From assembly GCF_024436065.1 (NCBI RefSeq), contig NZ_JANFNS010000003.1, positions 481,241 through 545,240 on the forward strand: a stretch of 64,000 nt of DNA, in the 5' to 3' direction. Below are positions 45,049 to 54,447 of the stretch, in pieces. Origin of the DNA: Saccharibacillus sp. JS10 (GTDB lineage: Bacteria > Bacillota > Bacilli > Paenibacillales > Paenibacillaceae). The position numbers and the translations under genes were made by a program. The notes under the pieces were generated by a model that did no database searches, had not been told where the DNA came from, and saw only the letters and a program-made list of their open reading frames with translations. The stretch's first letter is position 1, and each line of letters begins with the position of its first letter.

Positions 45049-46773
45049 TTACAGCCCTTTTCGATGATCTCGGCTGTGCATCGTCATGCGTTCTTTGATA
45101 TTGCAGACTTGGTCGATACGCTTCACGTAACGCCCTACGGTAGAAGCAGATACGCCATAACGTTGTCCGATTTCTTCATAGGTCGATTCGCCTCGGCGAA
45201 GCTTATCGGTCAAATAATCTAAAGCCGCTGCCCAACCTTGAGCATACGAGAATACCGGTACATCCGGGTATAATCGCCGCAAAAAGTCTGTCCATAACGC
45301 TTCAAGATCGCGCCGAAGCCCGAAATCGCTTGGCGCACATGAAGCGCGGATCGCCGTATCCAGCACATCTTGCCAACGCTTTTCCCATACTGGAAGTTCA
45401 GCCGGTTCACGCGAAAATTGAAGTTCCGAACGTTCTTTTTCTTCTGCGACATTTTCGCCAGAATTTTTTAACGCCTGCTGAGCAAGACTGCGTAACTCTT
45501 GGTTTTCGCTCGAATCTTCGGCAAGTACGCGTAGCGCATCCAGCCATTTTTCGTCTGTAAACGAATAAAAAGCTTTCAATACTTGACGCTTCTCTTCTTC
45601 GTTACCCGATTGCAACGTATGGATCAACGTTTCTTGCATGGATGACGAATCTTGCGTCAAGCGCTCTTCCCAGCGTCGCCAAAGTTCGGATCGCTTGACG
45701 GCTTCCAGACGGTAATGGTAGCTGACCAATTCAGAAACCCCGTTTTGCTTCCATTCCGGTAAACGCTCAACATAATAACGAGCAGCTTCCGCTTCGGGAT
45801 CAAGCTTTAACGTCTGCTTCCACATTTGTTCCGCAATACCGATTCGTCCACTCAGTAGCGCCGCTACGCCGCAATAATGATGAATCGAAGCATCAGACGA
45901 AGCTTCTTCTCCCGACAACAATCTGCGGAAATGCTGGTATGCCGCTTCGTGTTCGTCCAAAATCCCGAGCGTCGTCGCAAGTTTAAACGCATGTTCCCGG
46001 TGAAATGGAATGACCGTTGATAAGCGTCGTGCAAGCTGCGCCGCTTCCGCTGCACCTTCTGGACCCGAATGACGGCGGAAAATCGCCAAATTGCACAGTC
46101 CGTGCAGATTTCCCGGTTCTTTTTGCAGCACATCTTCTACCGTTTTCAATGCTCGATCGGTCATGCCCATATAATAATAAGCTAGCGCCAAATTATTTGC
46201 CGCAGCCGCGAAGTCGGGATACTCTTCAAGCAATTGTTCCAATAGATCGGACGCTTCCGCGAACATTCCTTCTTCCAGCATCGTACGCGCACGTTCATGG
46301 CGATCCGATCCTTGACGTGCCAACACATGATGTTGTCGAAGATTTCGTTTCAGCTCAAACTGAAGCAATTCGATCATTTCTTCGGCTTCATGTAAAAACT
46401 GTCCAGACGCATCGGCTTCCAGATAAGCGAGCAAGGCATCTTCCGCTTCTTCGAACCGCTCCATATTGGCAAAGTTATTCGCCATATAAAATCGGCATTC
46501 CGTCATAGACGGGTCGACATGCTCAAGCACATGAAGCAACGCTTCGTTCGAAGCTTCATAATTGCCCATCTCTGATAATATACCCGCCATGTTGCAATGA
46601 TTGACCGGATTGCCCGGTTTCAACTCTACTGTTTTACGAAAATATTTCAATGCCTTGTCATATTGGTAGCGATCCAGCGCTCGGACGGCTCTTTCAAAAA
46701 AAAAGCTTTCGTCCATGGTCAAAGAAACTACAGTGTTCTGTGGTTTCTTTTCACGCCGATAATTCCCGTTCAC
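45049..46773 (-). CDS. TPR-repeat protein with a C-terminal helix-turn-helix
   Basis: GTG start at 46773 after AAAGGGGG; 574 residues. From about residue 20 to 330 there are TPR units (YDKALKYFRKTVELKPGNP; FAAAANNLALAYYYMGMTDRAL; AYQHFRRLL). An acidic, helical middle part follows. The last ~60 residues contain a helix-turn-helix (STYEEIGQRYGVSASTVGRYVKRID), so it may bind DNA or a nucleic-acid partner. TPR repeats mediate protein contacts; the role is unknown. It sits between prs and trxB and is probably co-transcribed with trxB. This combination of TPR and HTH is not a family I can name. Confidence 0.85.
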   Translation of the reverse strand: MNGNYRREKKPQNTVVSLTMDESFFFERAVRALDRYQYDKALKYFRKTVELKPGNPVNHCNMAGILSEMGNYEASNEALLHVLEHVDPSMTECRFYMANNFANMERFEEAEDALLAYLEADASGQFLHEAEEMIELLQFELKRNLRQHHVLARQGSDRHERARTMLEEGMFAEASDLLEQLLEEYPDFAAAANNLALAYYYMGMTDRALKTVEDVLQKEPGNLHGLCNLAIFRRHSGPEGAAEAAQLARRLSTVIPFHREHAFKLATTLGILDEHEAAYQHFRRLLSGEEASSDASIHHYCGVAALLSGRIGIAEQMWKQTLKLDPEAEAARYYVERLPEWKQNGVSELVSYHYRLEAVKRSELWRRWEERLTQDSSSMQETLIHTLQSGNEEEKRQVLKAFYSFTDEKWLDALRVLAEDSSENQELRSLAQQALKNSGENVAEEKERSELQFSREPAELPVWEKRWQDVLDTAIRASCAPSDFGLRRDLEALWTDFLRRLYPDVPVFSYAQGWAAALDYLTDKLRRGESTYEEIGQRYGVSASTVGRYVKRIDQVCNIKERMTMHSRDHRKGL

Positions 46774-46892
46774 CTGAGCAAGGCCCCCTTTGTTAACTGT
46801 TTAAAAACCAATATCCAGATCAGTATAACATACTTGTACAGCCCTCCCAAAAGGAAGACGGTACACTGGATTTTTCTTAAGCGATCCAAAAA

Positions 46893-47840
46893 TCAAATAC
46901 CCGAATCGCTAAATAGCGTCGCTAACGATCCGCCTTCTAAGATAATATGGATTGCTCTTGCGAGCATAGGCGCAACCGGAAGTACCGTGAACCGTTCCGA
47001 ATGATCGTCTGGCAAAGCAATCGAATCGGTAATCACGACTTCGGCAATACTCGGATGATCCAGACGCTGAAGCGCTCCATCGGAAAATACACCGTGAGTT
47101 GCGCAGACGATCGGGTCTTTGGCATTGCGTTCTTTTAAGCCTTCGACGACTTTCAGAATGGTTGAGCCCGTATCGATTAAATCTTCCATGATGATCGGCG
47201 TACGTCCTTCGACTTCACCAATGACATGCGTAATCATCGCTTCGTTGTGCGAAGGGCGCTTTTTGAGCATAATCGCGACTGGAGAATCCAATCGATTCGC
47301 CAATTTTTCAGCGAGCTTCGCTCGGCCTGCATCTGGAGATACGACCACAGGGTCTTTAATATTTTTGCTGCGCAAATAATCGGCAATCAAATCCAGTGTC
47401 GTCAGGTGATCGACCGGGATGTTGAAAAATCCTTGGATTGCCGCTGCATGCAGCTCAATCGTGACCACCCGGGTAGCTCCGGCAGTCGTCAGCACATCGG
47501 CAACCATTTTTGCCGAGATCGGCTCGCGCGGAGCGGCTTTGCGTTCTTGTCTGGCATAACCGTAATACGGAATAACAACGTTAACGGTACGTGCCGAAGC
47601 GCGTTTTGCCGCATCGATCATCACAAGTAATTCGACGAAATGTTCATTGATCGGATGAGAAAGCGATTGAACGATAAAGACGTCCAAATTACGAATACTT
47701 TCTTCATAGTGAACATAACTTTCGCCACTTTTAAATTTGGTAAGTTTCACTTTACCGGGCGTAACGCCCAAATCGTCGCAGATCCGGTCCACTAAGCTTG
47801 GATTAGACGAACCCGAAAATACACGCATCCTGTGCTGCAT
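46893..47840 (-). CDS. prs: Ribose-phosphate pyrophosphokinase (PRPP synthase)
   Basis: ATG 47840 follows GGGAGGGTGCC; the longer frame upstream crosses the promoter and is not coding. The product is 315 residues. It has the N-terminal RVFSGSSNPSLVDRICDDLG, the flexible loop YARQERKAAPREPISAK, the divalent-metal site VVSPDAGRAK, and the PRPP-binding loop EDLIDTGSTI. It makes PRPP from ribose 5-phosphate and ATP. Its place directly behind the histidine genes fits supply of PRPP to HisG. A second copy near glmU is usual in Bacilli, but that region is outside the window. Its own promoter lies at 47908-47936. Confidence 0.95.
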   Translation of the reverse strand: MQHRMRVFSGSSNPSLVDRICDDLGVTPGKVKLTKFKSGESYVHYEESIRNLDVFIVQSLSHPINEHFVELLVMIDAAKRASARTVNVVIPYYGYARQERKAAPREPISAKMVADVLTTAGATRVVTIELHAAAIQGFFNIPVDHLTTLDLIADYLRSKNIKDPVVVSPDAGRAKLAEKLANRLDSPVAIMLKKRPSHNEAMITHVIGEVEGRTPIIMEDLIDTGSTILKVVEGLKERNAKDPIVCATHGVFSDGALQRLDHPSIAEVVITDSIALPDDHSERFTVLPVAPMLARAIHIILEGGSLATLFSDSGI

Positions 47841-47907
47841 GGCACCCTCCCGCAAGTTTATTATTGATATGGTATGATTTTTCGTTGATCTTCTTAGGTC
47901 TGTTTTG

Positions 47908-47936
47908 ATTATACCCCAATCGAGGGAAGCGCAAAA
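47908..47936 (-). promoter_or_regulatory. Promoter candidate of prs
   Basis: On the minus strand a TATAAT box (47908-47913) has TTTTGC 17 bases upstream (47931-47936). Confidence 0.55.
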
Positions 47937-47942
47937 GCAAAG

Positions 47943-47970
47943 AGACGCCAAATTTTGGCGTCCCTATATC
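47943..47970 (-). terminator. Terminator behind hisJ
   Basis: GACGCCAAA/TTTGGCGTC, a perfect 9-bp stem, is followed on the minus strand by TCTTTGCTTTTG. It starts ~10 bases after the hisJ stop and separates the his operon from prs. Confidence 0.65.
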
Positions 47971-47978
47971 CGAAAATT

Positions 47979-48803
47979 CTAATCTTGCAACGGAATCATG
48001 ATTCTTTGGCGGCGATCAAACGTAGCAACTTCTTTTACGCCTAATTGCTTGAGTTGCATACGTGCCTGATCCAAATTTTCCGAAAGCTTTTTAGGATCAT
48101 GCGCATCCGAACCGAGCGTTAGCGGAATGCCGCGTGCAATGGCACGGCGAAGAATATCTTCAGCAGGGAACATTTCGGCGCAAGGTTTGGTTAATCCCGA
48201 TGCGTTCAGTTCCATCGCGATGCCACTTTCTGCAACGCTTTGAAGGGCTTGATTTTCAAAAGATTCTTTTTCCGCAGTTTGTTCCGCTGTTGGCGCGTAG
48301 CCAAAACGTTTAATCACGTCGAAATGACCGAGAATATCGTAAAATCCGGTCGCGGCCGCTTTTCCGATCGCATCGTAATACGTTTCGTACACTTTCAAGG
48401 GATCGCGACCTTCCCAGCCCGCTGTTTGACGAAAATCGGTGATGTCCCATTCTCCGAGAAAATGTACAGAACCAATCACATAATCCCACGGATAACGTTC
48501 GACGATTTGCTGAATTTCAGCTTCATAACCTTCGATATAGTCGCCCTCTAAACCTAGTTTGATGTCGATTTCACCGCGATATTTTTCTTTAAGCATCAGC
48601 ACTTCTTCGACATAACGCGGCAACTCGTCCATCGGCATTGCCATCTCAGGGTAATACGCCGCCGGATCGACATGCAGTAGTGGCATATGATCTGATAATC
48701 CCAGTTGGCTTAGACCTAGCTCTATCCCTCGGCGTACATACTGTTCCAGCGTTCCGACGGCATGACCGCAACGTTCGTGGTGGGTATGGTAATCGATCAG
48801 CAT
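47979..48803 (-). CDS. hisJ: Histidinol-phosphatase, PHP family
   Basis: ATG 48803 follows AGAGGAGAATAGCG; the longer upstream frame is the end of hisIE. The product is 274 residues. The PHP-domain metal-binding motifs are visible: MLIDYHTHHERCGHA at the N-terminus, GLSDHMP, GLEGDYIEG, GSVHFLG, LGHFDVIKRFG and GSDAHDP. It removes phosphate from L-histidinol phosphate, the step before HisD. It is the last gene of the his operon, 19 bases after hisIE, as in other Bacilli that lack the HAD-type HisB phosphatase. Confidence 0.93.
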   Translation of the reverse strand: MLIDYHTHHERCGHAVGTLEQYVRRGIELGLSQLGLSDHMPLLHVDPAAYYPEMAMPMDELPRYVEEVLMLKEKYRGEIDIKLGLEGDYIEGYEAEIQQIVERYPWDYVIGSVHFLGEWDITDFRQTAGWEGRDPLKVYETYYDAIGKAAATGFYDILGHFDVIKRFGYAPTAEQTAEKESFENQALQSVAESGIAMELNASGLTKPCAEMFPAEDILRRAIARGIPLTLGSDAHDPKKLSENLDQARMQLKQLGVKEVATFDRRQRIMIPLQD

Positions 48804-48822
48804 CGCTATTCTCCTCTGCTTG

Positions 48823-49527
48823 TTAGTCGCGGCGCGGACGCTCGTGACGACGAGCCAGCTCGTCCATAATTTCGTCGAGTGGAAGTTTGCGTTCTTGAAG
48901 CAGAACAAGCAAGTGATAGATCAGGTCGCTGACTTCAAGGCGAAGTTCCGCATTGTCACCGTTTTTCGCCGCGATGATCGACTCCGCTGCTTCTTCTCCG
49001 ACTTTTTTCAAAATTTTATCGATGCCCTTTTCGAACAGATAGGTCGTATACGCACCTTCTAGACGTTCTAGATCGCGCGCAGCAATGATGCTTTCCAGTT
49101 CGCCGAGTACGTCGAAGCGTCCCGCCGAAGCTGTAGTACCTGAATCGGCTGCATCCGAGCTTTGCCCAACTTCAAGCGCCGCTTTGTTGAAAAAGCAGCT
49201 GACTTTGCCTGTATGGCAAGCAGGTCCCGCAGGTTCGACATTCACAAGCAAAGCATCCCCGTCGCAGTCATAACGCAGTTCAACGATTTTTTGCACATTG
49301 CCTGACGTCGCGCCTTTATGCCAAAATTCTTGACGGGAACGACTCCAAAACCAAGTTTCGCCCGACTGAACCGAACGGCGCAGCGATTCTTCGTTCATAT
49401 AAGCTAATGTCAGTACTTCTTTGGTATTAACATCTTGGATAATTGCTGGAGCAAGCCCTTGAGCATCCCATTTAATATTGGCTACAAATTGTTCCGGTGT
49501 AACGATTACATCGCTTTCTCGATTCAT
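48823..49527 (-). CDS. hisIE: Bifunctional phosphoribosyl-AMP cyclohydrolase / phosphoribosyl-ATP pyrophosphatase
   Basis: The product is 234 residues; its ATGA overlaps the hisF stop. The HisI part (about 1-110) has [30 protein letters not shown] and a zinc site near [14 protein letters not shown] Ser/Ala-rich linker follows (~115-132). The HisE part shows [20 protein letters not shown], followed by [12 protein letters not shown]. It performs the second and third steps of histidine synthesis. Confidence 0.97.
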   Translation of the reverse strand: MNRESDVIVTPEQFVANIKWDAQGLAPAIIQDVNTKEVLTLAYMNEESLRRSVQSGETWFWSRSRQEFWHKGATSGNVQKIVELRYDCDGDALLVNVEPAGPACHTGKVSCFFNKAALEVGQSSDAADSGTTASAGRFDVLGELESIIAARDLERLEGAYTTYLFEKGIDKILKKVGEEAAESIIAAKNGDNAELRLEVSDLIYHLLVLLQERKLPLDEIMDELARRHERPRRD

Positions 49528-50282
49528 CTAATTTCGACTCCTTTTTGCTTCAATTGATTCTTGAGATCTGGAATCGCGATTTCTTTGTAATGAAAAATAG
49601 TCGCCGCAAGACCTGCGTCCGCCGTTCCTTCGGTAAATACATCATAAAAATGTTCGCTTGTTCCCGCTCCGCCTGACGCGATAACCGGAATCGACACTTC
49701 TCGGCATACCGCACGAGTAAGCTTAAGATCAAAACCGTCTTTTGTCCCGTCGGCATCCATACTGGTCAGCAAAATTTCGCCTGCTCCCAGCAATTCGGCG
49801 CGTTTGACCCACTCCAGCGCCTTTATTCCTGTCGATTTGCGTCCGCCATGCGTGTAGACTTCCCACTCTTGCCAGTCTGGGTTGTATTTCGCGTCAACGG
49901 CAAGCACGATACATTGTGATCCGAAGCGCCGAGCGCCTTCTGCAATCAGTTCCGGGCGAAGAACCGCTGCGGTATTCACCGCTGTTTTATCCGCGCCTGC
50001 ACGCAAAATTCTTTTCATATCGTCCACTTGCGAAATGCCGCCTCCGACCGTGAACGGAATCGTAATTTCTCCCGCGGTCTGACGCACCACTTCGACCATC
50101 GTTGCACGACCTTCGACCGACGCAGAAATATCAAGAAAGACCAATTCGTCTGCGCCTTCACGATCATAAACGGACGCAAGTTCTACCGGATCGCCGGCAT
50201 CGCGCAAATTGACGAAGTTGACTCCTTTAACGACGCGCCCGTCTTTTACATCCAGACACGGAATAATTCGTTTCGCGAGCAT
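49524..50282 (-). CDS. hisF: Imidazole glycerol phosphate synthase, cyclase subunit
   Basis: The product is 252 residues, with an ATG after AGAAGGAGGAACGGC. A (beta/alpha)8 barrel with the catalytic Asp in [15 protein letters not shown] and VLAVDAKY, and [13 protein letters not shown]. It combines PRFAR with ammonia from HisH to form imidazole glycerol phosphate and AICAR. It lies 23 bases behind hisA and overlaps hisIE. Confidence 0.98.
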   Translation of the reverse strand: MLAKRIIPCLDVKDGRVVKGVNFVNLRDAGDPVELASVYDREGADELVFLDISASVEGRATMVEVVRQTAGEITIPFTVGGGISQVDDMKRILRAGADKTAVNTAAVLRPELIAEGARRFGSQCIVLAVDAKYNPDWQEWEVYTHGGRKSTGIKALEWVKRAELLGAGEILLTSMDADGTKDGFDLKLTRAVCREVSIPVIASGGAGTSEHFYDVFTEGTADAGLAATIFHYKEIAIPDLKNQLKQKGVEIR

Positions 50283-50305
50283 GCCGTTCCTCCTTCTTTC
50301 TGTCT

Positions 50306-51040
50306 CTATCTATTTACCGCAGCCAAAGCTGATTTCAGATCAATATTACCTGTGTATAGCGCTTTACCGACAATCGCTCCGCCAATTCCATCGTTCACAT
50401 GCGTAGCCAGAACTTCCAGATCGTTTTGTACGGTAACACCGCCTGATGCGATGACCGTTTTGCCGGAAGCTTTTGCCAAAGCGAGAATCGCTTCTACGTT
50501 AGGCCCTTGCATCATCCCGTCTCTGGAAATATCGGTGAAAATGAACGTTTCCGCTCCTTTTGCAGCCAATTCTTTGGCGAGATCTTCTGCGCGCACTTCC
50601 GAAGTTTCCAGCCAGCCGCGAGTTGCGACCAAGCCGTTACGTGCATCGATCCCGATCGCCGCTTTGTCGCCGTATTCAGCAAGTACTTTTTCCGTAAAAG
50701 CTCGGTCTTCGATTGCGGCGGTTCCCAAAATAACACGGCTTACACCTAACGAAAGCAGCAATTTCACATCTTCAAAGGTACGCAGCCCGCCGCCGATTTG
50801 TACAGGTACGTTCAGCGTAGACGCGATTTTGCCGATAATTTCGTGATTGATCGGACGTCCGGCTTTGGCTCCATCCAGATCGACCAGATGCACGTATTGT
50901 CCGCCCAGACTTTCCCACTGCTTCGCCGCATCGAGCGGGCTTTCGTTGAATACCGTTTCCTGCTCGTAATCGCCTTGTAGCAAACGCACGCATTTGCCGC
51001 CGCGAATATCGATAGCCGGATAGATCGTAAATGCCGTCAT
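50306..51040 (-). CDS. hisA: ProFAR isomerase
   Basis: The product is 244 residues, with an ATG after AAAAAGGAGAATTGAT. A (beta/alpha)8 barrel paralogous to HisF, with [20 protein letters not shown] (catalytic Asp), [28 protein letters not shown] (second Asp) and [14 protein letters not shown]. It performs the Amadori rearrangement of ProFAR to PRFAR. It lies between hisH and hisF. Confidence 0.98.
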   Translation of the reverse strand: MTAFTIYPAIDIRGGKCVRLLQGDYEQETVFNESPLDAAKQWESLGGQYVHLVDLDGAKAGRPINHEIIGKIASTLNVPVQIGGGLRTFEDVKLLLSLGVSRVILGTAAIEDRAFTEKVLAEYGDKAAIGIDARNGLVATRGWLETSEVRAEDLAKELAAKGAETFIFTDISRDGMMQGPNVEAILALAKASGKTVIASGGVTVQNDLEVLATHVNDGIGGAIVGKALYTGNIDLKSALAAVNR

Positions 51041-51077
51041 ATCAATTCTCCTTTTTATCTAATCAAAGTAACTTCAT

Positions 51078-51698
51078 TCACGCCTGCGCTTCGGACAACT
51101 TCAAAAAATTACGGAGCAAGCTCATTCCGAGTTCGCCGCTTTTTTCCGGATGGAATTGCATCCCGTACACGTTCCCTCGTCCGACAATCGCCGTTACAGG
51201 AAGCCCGTAATCCGCGGAAGCGATCAGATCGCCCGGTTGCTCAAGCTCGACGTGATACGAGTGAACGAAGTACACATGACCCGGCTCCAATCCGCTGAGC
51301 AGCGGCTCGTTTTCCGATGTGAACCGAAGTCGATTCCAGCCCATATGCGGAACTTTCAGTTCTCCGGCCTTGAAGCGCACCGCACGACCCGGTAACAGCC
51401 CCAGCCCTTCATGGTCGCCGTGCTCTGCGCTTCCGTCAAACAACAGCTGCATTCCCAGACAAATGCCGAGTAGCGGTTTATTTTCACTCGCCGCACGCTG
51501 CATCACTTGATCCAGCCCTGTCTCACGTAGATGAATCATAGCATCGCCGAAAGCACCTACGCCGGGCAGCAATATGCCGGAAGCTTGCATAATTTCGCGT
51601 TCGTCGCCGCTAATCACATAGTCGTAACCTAGACGCTCGACCGCTTTGCTGACGCTGTGCAGATTGCCCATTCCATAATCGACGATGGCGATGGTCAT
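51078..51698 (-). CDS. hisH: Imidazole glycerol phosphate synthase, glutaminase subunit
   Basis: The product is 206 residues; it starts one base after the hisB stop (TAAGATG). A class I glutamine amidotransferase with the nucleophile elbow GICLGMQLLF and the His/Glu pair in GMQFHPEKSG. It hydrolyses glutamine and channels ammonia to HisF. Confidence 0.97.
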   Translation of the reverse strand: MTIAIVDYGMGNLHSVSKAVERLGYDYVISGDEREIMQASGILLPGVGAFGDAMIHLRETGLDQVMQRAASENKPLLGICLGMQLLFDGSAEHGDHEGLGLLPGRAVRFKAGELKVPHMGWNRLRFTSENEPLLSGLEPGHVYFVHSYHVELEQPGDLIASADYGLPVTAIVGRGNVYGMQFHPEKSGELGMSLLRNFLKLSEAQA

Positions 51699-51699
51699 C

Positions 51700-52308
51700 T
51701 TAGAGCACTCCTTTCGTCGAAGGAATCCCGGTTACGCGCGGATCGATCGAAGTCGCTTCGTCAAGCGCACGTCCGAGTGCTTTGAAGATCGCTTCGATCA
51801 TATGGTGCGTGTTTTGTCCGTAATGAACGATAACATGCAAGGTAATGCGCGATTCCAACGCGAATTTCCATAAAAATTCGTGTACCATTTCTGTCGAAAA
51901 CGTACCGACCATATTCGACGGATATTGAGCGCGATATTCGAAGTGCGGACGCCCGCTGATATCGATCACGACTTGCGCCAATGCTTCGTCCATCGGAATG
52001 AACACATTCGCGTAGCGTTTAATGCCTCTTTTATCCCCTAACGATTCCAGCAGCGCGCTACCCAGACAAATCCCGATATCTTCAACCGTATGGTGATCGT
52101 CAATCTCGATATCGCCGTTCGCGTCCACGTTCAGATCAAATTGACCGTGCTTCGTAAACAAATCAAGCATATGATTCAAAAAAGGAACGCCCGTCGAAAT
52201 CTCCGAGATCCCTGTACCGTCGATTCCGTAAGACAATTTAATATCCGTTTCGTTCGTTTTGCGAGCAATACTTGCGCTGCGTGTCTGTGATTCGTTGATT
52301 TCTGTCAT
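51700..52308 (-). CDS. hisB: Imidazoleglycerol-phosphate dehydratase
   Basis: The product is 202 residues, with an ATG after GGAGGCACTTTTT. The manganese-binding histidine motifs are visible: FLNHMLDLFTKHGQFDL, DDHHTVEDIGICLG, MVHEFLWKFA and HVIVHYGQNTHHMIEAIFK. It is monofunctional: the phosphatase domain of enterobacterial HisB is absent and its role is taken by hisJ. Confidence 0.98.
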   Translation of the reverse strand: MTEINESQTRSASIARKTNETDIKLSYGIDGTGISEISTGVPFLNHMLDLFTKHGQFDLNVDANGDIEIDDHHTVEDIGICLGSALLESLGDKRGIKRYANVFIPMDEALAQVVIDISGRPHFEYRAQYPSNMVGTFSTEMVHEFLWKFALESRITLHVIVHYGQNTHHMIEAIFKALGRALDEATSIDPRVTGIPSTKGVL

Positions 52309-52351
52309 AAAAAGTGCCTCCGTCCTGTTTTCGCTTTGCCGTGTCTTTTAT

Positions 52352-53656
52352 TTAGTTGGAATCTGGCTGCTGAGCGCCTTCTTTTTTCACCCGGACTTCG
52401 ATTGCACGTGCATGGCCTTCCAGCCCTTCGCGGCGCGCAAGTTCCATAATGGTCGAAGCATTTTGTAGCAGCGATTGCTTGCTATATTGGATCAGACTCG
52501 ATTTTTTGATAAAGTCATCGACATCAACGGGAGACGCGAAGCGCGCTGTACCGTTGGTCGGAATAATATGGTTAGGTCCTGCGAAGTAATCGCCAACCGG
52601 CTCCGAGCTATAAGGCCCGAGGAAGATCGCTCCGGCATTTTCGATCAAACCGAGGTATTCGGTAGGGCTTTGCACCATGACTTCCAAATGTTCGGGAGCC
52701 AGACGGTTCACAACTTCGATCCCCGCTTCGATACTGTCCGTCACGATGATCGCGCCGTAGTTTTCGATCGATGCGCGCGCGATTTGTTGACGCGGCAGTT
52801 CCGATAGCTGGCGTTCCACTTCGGCCGCTACATACTCGGCGAGCTTTTCTGACGTGCAGACCAGAATCGCCGAAGCCAATTCGTCATGCTCTGCTTGCGA
52901 CAGCAAGTCCGCAGCGATATATTCAGGGTCTGCCGTCTCGTCGGCTAAGACGACGATCTCGCTAGGTCCGGCAAGGCTGTCGATATCGACCAGCCCGTAC
53001 ACTTCGCGCTTCGCGAGCGCGACGTAAATATTGCCGGGACCGCAGATCTTATCGACGGAAGCTATGCTTTCCGTCCCGTAAGCAAGCGCCGCGATTGCCT
53101 GCGCGCCGCCGACCCGGTAAATTTCGGTTACGCCGGCTTCAGCGGCGGCAACCAGAATATACGGGTCGATTCCTTCTTTGCCGCCAGTAGCAGGCGGCGT
53201 CACCATCACGATCTCCGGCACTCCCGCAACTTGAGCGGGAATGACGTTCATGAGTACGGAAGACGGATAAGCCGCTTTTCCGCCCGGTACATAGACGCCG
53301 ACCCGGCGAAGCGGTCGGATAATTTGCCCGAGCATGCCGCCGTCGGGCTGAAGTTCCATCCACGAATTGCGCTTTTGCCGCTCGTGGAACGTACGGATAT
53401 TGACTGCTGCGGCGCGAATCGCCAGTACGAACGATTCTTCGACGCGGCTATAAGCCGCTTGCAGTTCGTCTTCGGTCACTCGAAGCTGTGACGCTTCCAG
53501 CGTAGTGCGATCTAGCGTTGCGGTATAACGCAACAATGCCGCATCGCCTTCGGCTTTAATATCGCCGACGATTTTTTTGACCGTCGTTACTTGTTCGTCC
53601 GAACCGTACTCGACATCCCGGCGCAGATCGAACTCCGCCGCAGGTACAATCTTCAT
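52352..53656 (-). CDS. hisD: Histidinol dehydrogenase
   Basis: The product is 434 residues, with an ATG after GACGGAGGAACGACT. It has the NAD and zinc sites in ICGPGNIYVALAKREVYG, DSLAGPSEIVVLAD and LSQAEHDELAS, plus the C-terminal APEHLEVM and PVGDYFAGPNHIIPT. It oxidises histidinol to histidine in two steps. It has a short C-terminal KKEGAQQPDSN extension. Confidence 0.98.
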   Translation of the reverse strand: MKIVPAAEFDLRRDVEYGSDEQVTTVKKIVGDIKAEGDAALLRYTATLDRTTLEASQLRVTEDELQAAYSRVEESFVLAIRAAAVNIRTFHERQKRNSWMELQPDGGMLGQIIRPLRRVGVYVPGGKAAYPSSVLMNVIPAQVAGVPEIVMVTPPATGGKEGIDPYILVAAAEAGVTEIYRVGGAQAIAALAYGTESIASVDKICGPGNIYVALAKREVYGLVDIDSLAGPSEIVVLADETADPEYIAADLLSQAEHDELASAILVCTSEKLAEYVAAEVERQLSELPRQQIARASIENYGAIIVTDSIEAGIEVVNRLAPEHLEVMVQSPTEYLGLIENAGAIFLGPYSSEPVGDYFAGPNHIIPTNGTARFASPVDVDDFIKKSSLIQYSKQSLLQNASTIMELARREGLEGHARAIEVRVKKEGAQQPDSN

Positions 53657-53721
53657 AGTCGTTCCTCCGTCTATTATTCATCAGGCGGCAGTAGATTGCC
53701 GCTTGATCATTGATTTTAAAA

Positions 53722-54360
53722 TTAAGATTTCACTACGCTCGGCATTACTTTTTCCAATTGATCGCATAACTTTTGGATCGCGTCATTTTTCATCCGGTAA
53801 CTCACTCGATTGGCGATCAGACGGCTTGTAATCCCGAAAATACTCTCCAATTCGACCAGCCCGTTATCTTTGAGCGTTTGCCCGGTTTCGACCATATCGA
53901 CGATTCGGTCCGCAAGACCGATCAACGGCGCAAGTTCAATCGAACCATTCAGCTTAATAACTTCGACTTGTTCGCCTTGTTCGCGGAAATAACGCGTTGC
54001 CACATTCGGATATTTCGTCGCGACACGAAGATGAATCCCTGGCTGACGATCAGGCAGCGCGATAACCGACATCCGGCACCGAGCAATGCCCAGATCCAAT
54101 AGTTCGTACACATCTCGGTTTTCTTCGAGCAACACGTCTTTACCGACGATGCCAATATCGGCTACGCCGTATTCCACATAAGTCGGCACATCCACAGGCT
54201 TCGCCATAATAAATTCCATATTCGCTTCCGGAATCGGAATCACCAGTCGACGCGAATCATCGACATCGGTCGGAATCACAATACCTGCGCTGCGGAACAA
54301 CTCTGCCGCTTTTTTATAAATTCTGCCTTTCGGCATCGCGACTTTCAGCACTTCGCTCAA
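53722..54360 (-). CDS. hisG: ATP phosphoribosyltransferase, short form
   Basis: TTG start at 54360 after AAAGGAGGAGAACCGC; 212 residues. It is the short HisG that lacks the C-terminal regulatory domain and needs HisZ. Core motifs are [29 protein letters not shown], and the PRPP loop [25 protein letters not shown]. It starts the pathway by condensing ATP and PRPP and is the feedback-controlled step. Confidence 0.97.
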   Translation of the reverse strand: MSEVLKVAMPKGRIYKKAAELFRSAGIVIPTDVDDSRRLVIPIPEANMEFIMAKPVDVPTYVEYGVADIGIVGKDVLLEENRDVYELLDLGIARCRMSVIALPDRQPGIHLRVATKYPNVATRYFREQGEQVEVIKLNGSIELAPLIGLADRIVDMVETGQTLKDNGLVELESIFGITSRLIANRVSYRMKNDAIQKLCDQLEKVMPSVVKS

Positions 54361-54447
54361 GCGGTTCTCCTCCTTTTAAAACTCGTTCATGTTCTTATTT
54401 ATCCTATAATGACTCAAACTCCATTAACGGCAGCTTTGAGCTTTGAT

